A DNA stretch of 64,000 bases, taken from contig CM069432.1 in assembly GCA_035610365.1 (NCBI GenBank), positions 14,818,001 to 14,882,000 on the forward strand, written 5' to 3'. This DNA comes from Aquatica leii. Its lineage: Eukaryota > Arthropoda > Insecta > Coleoptera > Lampyridae. The translations under genes were made by a program, and so were the position numbers. Below are positions 57,067 to 64,000 of this stretch, piece after piece; within the stretch, counting starts at the first letter, position 1; each line of letters begins with the position of its first letter. The notes under the pieces were generated by a model. That model was not told the origin of the DNA and searched no databases. It saw only the letters and a list, made by a program, of their open reading frames with translations.

Positions 57067-57185
57067 CAAAAACTGCTTGATAATCCGAAGGTAAACAATC
57101 TTTAAATAACTTGATGGTATTATTATCAAACTTTCCACAAACCAAAAGATCAACTATTGGTAGTTTAGTGAATAACATCAAAACT
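57067..57185 (-). pseudogene. Penelope-like RT, upstream fragment beyond piggyBac 2
   Basis: On the minus strand VVSFDVIHS followed (after a shift) by LPIVDLLVCGKFDNN and CLPSDYQAVFE matches the VSFDV.SLFTNVP region and the helix preceding the FSFNGK.Y block of Penelope RTs. The downstream half lies at 54245-54837, so piggyBac 2 separates them. Confidence 0.6.
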
Positions 57186-57298
57186 AACCACTACATCATT
57201 TCAAGATTGTTTAGGCCAAATATAATATGTAGCGTAGAAAGTTATTTTTTTACATGAGTTGAGAGGGGATGGATATTAACCGAAGTGGTGAGTGATGA

Positions 57299-58300
57299 TT
57301 AACAGCAAGGACAGTTGTCACAAACCTGAAACAACATCCAATAATCAAAAAGAGAATCTAATATGTTAGAAATTTTCACCTTTTTTGTGGCAAAAATTAA
57401 CTTGTTTACTATTGCAAAGTCGTCTCTAATGAATTCACACACTCTATGTATTCCATGTGCTAGACAAGTTAAATGTTTTAAATTCTGATAAAATATTTCT
57501 AATGCCTGAGCGGATTTGATCATATAAGGCTCTGCATTGGTTACGAATAAGAGAACCTTTTCTATTTTTACGCCATTGGGATACAGAAGTTCTACAAACA
57601 TAAAGTTATATAATTGTAGTTAATAGATTGGATTATATTAACCAATCAAAAAAAAATTTACTTAAACAATCATCGAAAAAATTGCAACTGTTTTGTGATT
57701 GGTCTGTGGAATTTCTTTGGATGCTAGCAAATGAGCTTTCCTGGTTCTAGTTCAGACAATTTACCAACTACAAAATTTGCTATATATCGACCTCTGCAAT
57801 CCGTTGTTTCATCAACCGAAGTCCAAATGTAATGGTCCCCAATGTCATTCCTTATTGTCTGTATTTTCTATAAAAGGCAAACCAGCATTTTAGAAACTAT
57901 TGATTGAATTGAAAAAAATTTATATTATCAAGTTTTTTAAGAGGAATTTGAGCCGACACCAATGCTTCGCACAAATCTATAGCAAAAGATGTTTTTGATG
58001 CGCCAGGTTTATTCTGTTGTAATCTTCTATAACTTTTTTAACAAAGTTGTTTCATATTTTTTTTTAAATAATTTTTAAATATAAACCACTACCCAAGTGT
58101 TGTTTTACATGGTACTTTTTAGTAGCACCGATCTAAAATAATACATATACTAGTAATTAAAAGCATTTAAATTAAGATAATACAATTTTACTGATTTTGA
58201 ACAAACTTGACGAGAACGGTTTTCCCCGTCGGTTGTTAAATTATTGTCCAATTTACTCCGCTTGTGATAATTTTTAAATTTTGATTGTTTATTAGGTGGC
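57299..58300 (-). pseudogene. hAT-like (CGBP1-related type) transposase, decayed
   Basis: Starts MPPNKQSKFKNYHKRSKLDN (58300) with a one-finger-like QVCSKSV. It continues discontinuously: NKPGASKTSFAIDLCEALVS and IPLKKLDNINFF (near 57920-58015), then IGDHYIWTSVDETTDCRGRY with the catalytic-region DETTD, FVVGKLSELEPGKL, a gap, then YPNGVKIEKVLLFVTNAEPY and LKHLTCLAHGIHRVCEFIRD (57601-57299). The DETTD...GRY, DxAxYM and CxAHxxxRV order is that of a multicopy insect hAT-like family. The C-terminal dimerisation region is absent. Confidence 0.7.
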
Positions 58301-58344
58301 ATTTTTTTAAAGTTACTTACAGCACAACAGCAATAGATTATCAC

Positions 58345-58914
58345 AGTGTGACAATATCACAGGTATTTATAAGTCATGTGTTTCAGTCATTAAAGGAATC
58401 CCACCGGACAGAATTAAAATTATCTATATTTGTTTGCTTTACTTAGGTGCTGAATAAACCTATAAAATATGATTCATTCCGAAATTTTTCCGGTTTTGTA
58501 AATAGTGTTCTGTTAAGCGTGACATTGTACATAATCCTAGTATAAATTCTTACAATAGTTCTTCTCTAAAAGCGGCTTTTGTATTTAATGTTTTCTGGAA
58601 ATCATTGTTTAACAAAACATGAAAATCCCTGTTGTTATTTATAAGTTCGTGGTAAGATCTTTTGAGCAAAAAATGTTAATTATATTATTGTACGTAATCT
58701 AAGTAAAATTCTGTAATGCGTTATTGTCATCTACCTACTAAAACAATGTTTACATAAACTTTTCAAAAATGATATGTAAAAAAGCAATATAAAATAATAC
58801 TGTTTAAAAAAGCAAAAAAGACAATAGTTACACAAAAAGGCAAAATAGGCAGGCTTCAGGCATATGCCTGACTGTCCGCTGTTTAGTTATAACTAAGATT
58901 ACGCTCATATTTTA
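58345..58914. other. No recognised gene
   Basis: AT-rich spacer. It should include the hAT element end, not identified. Confidence 0.4.
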
Positions 58915-59839
58915 ATCAAACCAATATTAAATGAATTTTATGCGTTACAAAGTGAAATTGATGCTATTAACAATAAGAAAGATATTCAAGAAACTGATAA
59001 ATTTCTAACATCATATTTTGAGATAGTAAAATTGAATGCGCGATAGAAAATTATAATAAATAAAACAAGTCAAAATTTAGTTAATAATTCTAACATTAAA
59101 CAAGTTGCAGAAATAAGTGTACCCGCTATTAAATTAATTATTCATAATCATATTAACGCAATTTTTGATATTTCTAACTTACATAAGAAATCATATTAAG
59201 AATTAAGAGCGTTGTTCGATAATGTAAACAAGCATTTGCGATCCTTAAAAAGTCTATGCGTACCAGTGTATTATGTAATAAACTAGATCCGATTACACGT
59301 CGCGAATGGGAATAGATATATGTAATGAAGTATCTAATTTTCAGAAATTTCAAAGTTTTTTAAAACATAAATGCGAAATTCCAGAAAAACGGAAGTAAAG
59401 CTGGATAACCATAATTTTTTTCTTAGTAATAACGAAAGAAACATTAATACACTTTTCATGTAACTGTTATAATCAAGGTTTACATTCTATCTGCCATTGT
59501 AAGGCATTATTAAGCTTAAAGAGAAATTCAAAGTTACAAGCAGTAAAACACAATAAGCTTTGCGTTAATTGTTTAAAGCAGAGACACACGGCTCAATTAT
59601 GTTTTTCAATTCGATGTAGGACATGTGGTTGTAGACATAATAGTTTGTTACACATTAATAATGGAAGCAATGATAATCAAGAAAAAGTAAAGGCCAGTAC
59701 GAGTAAGGATGAAACAGTAGTAGCGACACATGCAGCAGCTAGCAAAACCAAATTAACAAATGAAATTTTCTTAAGCACCGCAATTGTAAAAATTAAAGAT
59801 TCTAATGAAAAAAAATTGATTTAGAAAGAAACACTTTAA
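58915..59839 (+). pseudogene. BEL/Pao gag and protease start
   Basis: The Gag N-terminal half includes YALQSEIDAINNKKDIQETD and a VPAIKL...FD segment (with frame loss). NVNKHLRSLKSLCVPVYYVI and NKLDPITRREWE follow, the conserved late-Gag block of BEL elements (DUF1759-like). Zinc knuckles follow: CHCKALLSLKRNSKLQ, LCVNCLKQRHTAQLC and RTCGCRHNSLLH. EIFLSTAIVKIKDSNEKKLI is the BEL protease entry. The sequence then switches abruptly to gypsy-like pol at about 59840. Four or more breaks. Confidence 0.75.
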
Positions 59840-60895
59840 AGTAGAATAGTTATGAAGTGTCTTTCAGAAGGGAAGAAAGAGAAGAAATGAAACTTAGTAT
59901 AAATGGAAATGAGTGGTTAAATATAAATAATATTAACCAAGAGGGACAAGAGCAATGCAGTTATGAAGAATGTAAGAAAATAAAAGGATCTTTAAGTGAA
60001 CAATTAAAATCTGATGATAAATACAGAGGAATTGTAAAAAGAATATAAGATGAAAATCCAAAATTGGTTAATAAAAACCAAGGATTAGCAACTAGTTATG
60101 AGCATAGACTAGAAATAAATGATCATACAGCATTTAGCTGTCGTTCGTATCTTTTAAATATAAGGACAAAGTGAAGGTGGAAATTGGTTACATGTTAAAG
60201 ATGGGAATTATAGAAAGAGCAAGGACGAGGTTTATTAATCCGATAGTAATTGTAAAAAAAGAAAATGGCAATATAAGGATGTGTCTAGATGCAAGATAAG
60301 ATAAAAGGACAGTACCACAATATGAAACACCACAAAAAATTGAAAGCATTTTGAGTCGATTGAGAAATAAGCGTTTATTTTAAAAGTTAGATTTGTGTAA
60401 CTCCTTTTGGTTAATTCATTTAGAGGTTAATTCCAGGGCATATACAGGATTCAGTGTTGACGGAAATATTTACCAGTTCTGTGTTGTTCCGTTTGGTCTA
60501 TCAACATTAAGTGCGGCTCTCGTTTGAGTTATGTAGCAAATCTTGGACAAATACGAGGATTTTGGAAGCCATTACATCGAAGATATCATTATTTGTAGTG
60601 AGGATTCACTAGAACATGAAAGACATCTGGAGAAAGTGAACTGGCCAGGAACGGTTTGAAATTGAATAAGGATAAGTGTGAATTCTTCAAGAAGGAAGTA
60701 AAATTTTTAGGTTTTAAAATAAGTTTAGATGGAATTATAATTGACTACAAACGGATTACTGAAATAAAAAGATATCCTCGACCGAAAAATTTAAGAACTC
60801 TAGGAGCTTTCTTGGGTCTTCTAAATTATTATCGCAGATTAATTCCAAACTTGGCAAAGTCGGTAGAAGTATTCCAGAGATTATTAAGAAAGAAT
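59840..60895 (+). pseudogene. Gypsy-type pol: RT, left part
   Basis: Short open piece REEREEMKLSINGNEW (59860-60048), then RT. EHRLEINDH (near 60103) is followed by ERARTRFINPIVIVKKENGN (60213-60265) and a fingers block. SLDLC-like and FG/IH positions come next with many stops, then YQFCVVPFGLSTL. The catalytic box reads HYIEDIIIC, with Y-I-E-D for Y-x-D-D. LKLNKDKCEFFKKEVKFLGF and LRTLGAFLGLLNYYRRLIP follow, then the frame is cut at 60895 by a solo LTR and resumes at 62051. The preceding BEL gag is unrelated, so this copy is 5'-truncated or recombined. Confidence 0.75.
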
Positions 60896-62050
60896 TGTTA
60901 CAAACTTAGGGTCTTACGAACCTTGCACGGCCAACTCACACAGTCGGAGATAGGGGAGGTTCAAGCGAATAATAATTAAGGGCGCCAGATCATTTATAAT
61001 TAACACTTCTGTCTCGGTCCAAGCTTGTAACAAATTTTTAGGTTCGTAATCCTTGTTACTCTGATGTTCGGGTAACCACAATAAAAGAGAAAGGTATGTA
61101 CTATAAAAAAAAGATTAACAGGTGTACAAACTTTAATTTAGTAACGTAAAATATTTACAAGAGTATATCTAGTTCTAAATCCATAAATGCCAGAAGTATC
61201 GGCAACACACAATACATAAGTTGAGTCGAAGTGAAGAGTGAAGAAAATTTCGTAATAAATATCGTTTGTACACAGCATGCAATACACACACAATGATTAA
61301 TGAAATTACCTTAATGGTATTGCTACAATGATTGTAATTACGAAATTTAACATAAACAAAAGTTCCGTGAGTGACTTTTCTGACATCGACAAAATAATTA
61401 AATACACTTACCCACAATCCAGTACCTACTTGAGCGAAGAAAACGTTTTCCCGGGTAAGTGAACCTGGAATAATATGAATGTAAGTCGTGTCGACGCAAT
61501 GACTCACGAAAGTCGAAGTCTACAAAATTAATAATATATGAAATTAAGTATAAGAACCCGGTATATATCGAATGCTGTTTCTTCTAACTATTAAAAGGTG
61601 AGTATCAAAATCGACTGATGTCGAAGAAGTGGCATTCCTTTTCGGTGTGGATGATTAATAGGCCTTCAATTATTTATCAAAGTTCATTGCTCCTTGTACT
61701 TAATTAGTTAAATCGGAACATGTGGCCCAAGCGTGGCGGAACGGCTATCAAATTAATAAAGAAATTACAAAAGAATTCTAACAAACCGGATGCAAATATC
61801 TTACCCTATGCCGAATAAGTTACAATAAATTCGTAATTAACTTATAATTTTTTGTTCATCACAGTGGATATACTATTAAATTTTTGGATTAGGTCAATTT
61901 ACGACACAGACCGTCTTAAGTAGTTGACAGCTTCAAAATGAATTCCGCAACATGTCAGTAACCAGAAAGATCGGCAGAGGGCGTCAAAACCGGAATCTAA
62001 TTTTAATTCGATATACAGGGTATTACGTTATGAAAATTTTGCACGTAACA
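60896..62050. mobile_element. TGTTAC...GTAACA insertion, copy 4, inside gypsy RT (probable solo LTR)
   Basis: 1155 bp with a perfect GAAT duplication (60892-60895, 62051-62054). Removing it with one GAAT joins the RT thumb reading frame, where LLRKN continues as ESKAEMGRR. It carries the family head ('cttgcacggccaactcacac') and tail ('atatacagggtattacg', 'gcacgtaaca'). It is closest to copy 3. Non-coding; ORFs inside are accidental. Confidence 0.85.
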
Positions 62051-63760
62051 GAATCAAAGGCGGAAATGGGAAGAAGAACACGAAAGACAATTTAAAAAAT
62101 AAAAGAAGAATTTGCAGAGAAAATAGGAATATATGACCCGAAGTATAATTCCACATTTCCACTTCAAACTGATGCAAAAGTGATTACGTGATTGCGGAAG
62201 AATTAACACAGATTAGGGATGGAGTAGAAGTACTTATAAGTTTTGTAAGTCTAACTTTAAAGAGTTACGACCAAAACTATACGGTTTCCAAAAAGGAGAT
62301 GGCAGTAATCGTATTTGCGATATTAAAACTAAAATTTTATCTTACAGGAAATAGGTTTCTGATTGAAACTGACCATGGGGCTTTGGTGCATTTGATGAAG
62401 ACACGTTTTGCAAATAATAGGATTTATAGATGGAGACTACTAATGCAGGAATTTGATTTTGACATCAAACATATTCCTGGTGACAGGAATGTAGTCGCAG
62501 ATAGTCTGTCAAGGAAGGAAGAACATAAAAATAAAAGATTAAGAGAGATATTGATAGCAGTAAATAGGCTACTAGAACAGCAGATTGTTAATGAGCAAGC
62601 GAGAGACGCTGGTATACAAGTGATAAAAGATAGAACAATTAAAGATAGAATCAAAAGGAAAAGGCACAAATTAATTGAAGGGGTCGTATGCAAAGAAATA
62701 GATACAATGGAATTATATGTAACAAATAAAGAGCACATAAAGGAATTGTGCCTGAGGAATATGGACACATGGGAGTTACAGACATTATTAATGCTGAGAA
62801 AGACGTACTAAATCTGATTTAACAGCTATAAAGATAATCATCAAATAATGCTGTCTAACAAAATATGAAAATCATATAAATCAAAATGAGATAAGAAGCA
62901 CAAACGTGAAGGAACCATTGGAGTTGATAGCAGTGAACTATTTGTCAAATCTAACAAAAAGCAAACGGTTTAAGCATCTTTTAATCATAGTGGATGTTCT
63001 TGAAGTTTACAAAGGTGTACCCTAGCAAGAAATGTAATGCAAATCAAGCCATGAGTTCATTGCAGTCTTTCATTGATGAGTTTGGAAAACCAAAAAGAAT
63101 ATTGGTGGATAATGCCACGTATTTCAATAACCAACGGTTCATAGATCATTTTGAAGAGAGAGATTAGAGTATCATTTTGCAGTATTCGACATCTTCAGGG
63201 CAATCCATCGGAGAGATATATACAGGAAGTAACCTAAGGATTTTGATGCAATTCGATCGTCATGAAAATTGGATGAAGTACCTTAAACAGGTTGAAAAAT
63301 TTATAAATGAAAGCTCATCTACTGTTACACAAGAGGTTACTATGTTAGTAATGGCATAACAATTCCAGAACGTCATTGGGAAAGAGAAGAATTTACAGAT
63401 GAAGATTTTCAAAAAAGGTTAGAAAGAATCAGAGATAGACTGTAGAAAAGAAGGGATACTTATTTACGGAGGGAGAGTGCAAAGATTTAAAAAAAACAAA
63501 ATTTCAGGTAGGGGATAAGGTGGTATTGCGGAAGTTAAGAAAAGTTGGGAATTACCAATCATAACAAGAATTTTAAATAATTGAAATGTGATCTAATAGT
63601 AATTAATGGAGATAGATAATCCAATAGATAAATCAATCACATCTACATAAAGAAACTATTGGAAGTGCAACGATTTCCACGTGTTTAATGCAGGAGGACA
63701 GTTTTGTGATGATTGGTTGGTGTAATGGAACTAAAAACAAAACTATAGTGCGTGTATTTT
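62051..63760 (+). pseudogene. Gypsy-type pol: RNase H and integrase
   Basis: RNase H starts NSTFPLQTDAKVI and continues, after a shift near 62190, as SYDQNYTVSKKEMAVIVFAI, ETDHGALVHLM, YRWRLLMQEFDFDIKHIPG and NVVADSLSRKEE, intact to 62811. The integrase zinc region begins HIKELCLRNMDTWE. The catalytic core has ELIAVNYLSNLTKSKRFKHL (Asn for the first Asp), KKNI, a stop and a VDNAT-like second motif with Asp (near 63105). The expected Glu block is unclear. A final VGDKVVLRKLRKVGNY fits the integrase C-terminus. No 3' LTR was recognised before 63840. Confidence 0.75.
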
Positions 63761-63845
63761 TTATCAAAAATTGTGGGTAGGACTGTTAATTATAGGAATT
63801 CTTTGTGTGTTTAGGTTTTTTTATATGCAAAAATACAGGTATGAT

Positions 63846-64000
63846 AACACTGGTCTGCATGAAAATCGGCCCTGATACCATTCTTGACGATTCTTATGTA
63901 AAATGACCACTTGAATCCAAAAATGACCACCGTTTTTACCCATCAACCACTTATTTTGGGGGGGACCCCATTTTTATTTTATTTTTTGCATTTTTTTTTA
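63846..64000 (+). repeat. Transposon end, inverted copy of 18396-18552
   Basis: Begins CACTGGTCTGCATG after ATAA and runs off the window. It matches 18396-18552 in reverse complement over its full visible length ('ctgataccattcttgacg', 'attcttatgtaaaatgacc', 'ttgggggggacccc'). Confidence 0.65.

Noticed and set aside
61175..61507. A 110-codon minus-strand ORF inside solo-LTR copy 4, with a weaker parallel at 49713-49916 in copy 3.
   Set aside because: Corresponding sequences in copies 1 and 2 are not open; most likely chance in AT-rich LTR DNA.

Overview
The window is AT-rich, intron-like DNA from an arthropod, almost certainly an insect. About two thirds of it is recognisable transposable-element (TE) sequence. 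Only one stretch looks like an ordinary host gene: a 134-bp exon at 9785-9918 (+) with consensus splice sites. It encodes part of an Ig-like domain resembling the beaten-path (Beat) family. A second, weaker host-exon candidate lies at 53004-53113 (-). I saw no rRNA, tRNA, CRISPR array or prokaryote-type operon.

Region by region. 1-165 is the 3' end of a gypsy LTR element and 459-1325 a decayed Tc1/mariner gene. 1510-9447 is a Ty3/gypsy element with gag, protease, an RT with its core deleted, RNase H and integrase. Between pol and the 3' LTR it carries an extra ORF whose motifs match the OARD1/TARG1 type of macrodomain. 12.7-19.3 kb holds two related cysteine-rich transposase genes, the first in an element with CACAG ends and a 4-bp ATAA duplication. 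19.6-21.3 kb is a pogo-like transposase and 21.5-22.1 kb a BEL/Pao pol tail.

23.46-37.6 kb is a four-deep nest. An errantivirus-like element (gag, protease, RT, env) is split at 25389/25390 by a DNA transposon (25390-35191). The transposase gene of that transposon is split by a non-coding LTR element (26923-33768), and that element is split by a piggyBac transposon (29276-31684). At all three internal junctions I can read both ends and a perfect target duplication (AAAT, CTCT, TTAA).

38.7-42.6 kb is a Jockey/I-like LINE. 45.3-47.9 kb is a minus-strand CsRn1-like gypsy element. 48.7-49.0 kb is a Tc1 fragment. 51.1-51.5 kb is a mariner-type MITE. 54.2-57.2 kb is a Penelope-like RT split by a second piggyBac that has a probable intron. 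57.3-58.3 kb is a hAT-like transposase, and 58.9-63.7 kb is a BEL gag abutting a gypsy pol.

A family of 1.15-1.34 kb non-coding TGTTAC...GTAACA insertions, probably solo LTRs, occurs four times (7887, 43197, 49166, 60896). Two copies sit inside other retroelements. Nearly every coding region is broken by stops, frameshifts or internal deletions, so most are annotated as pseudogenes. Identities come from reading motifs by eye; no database search was possible.
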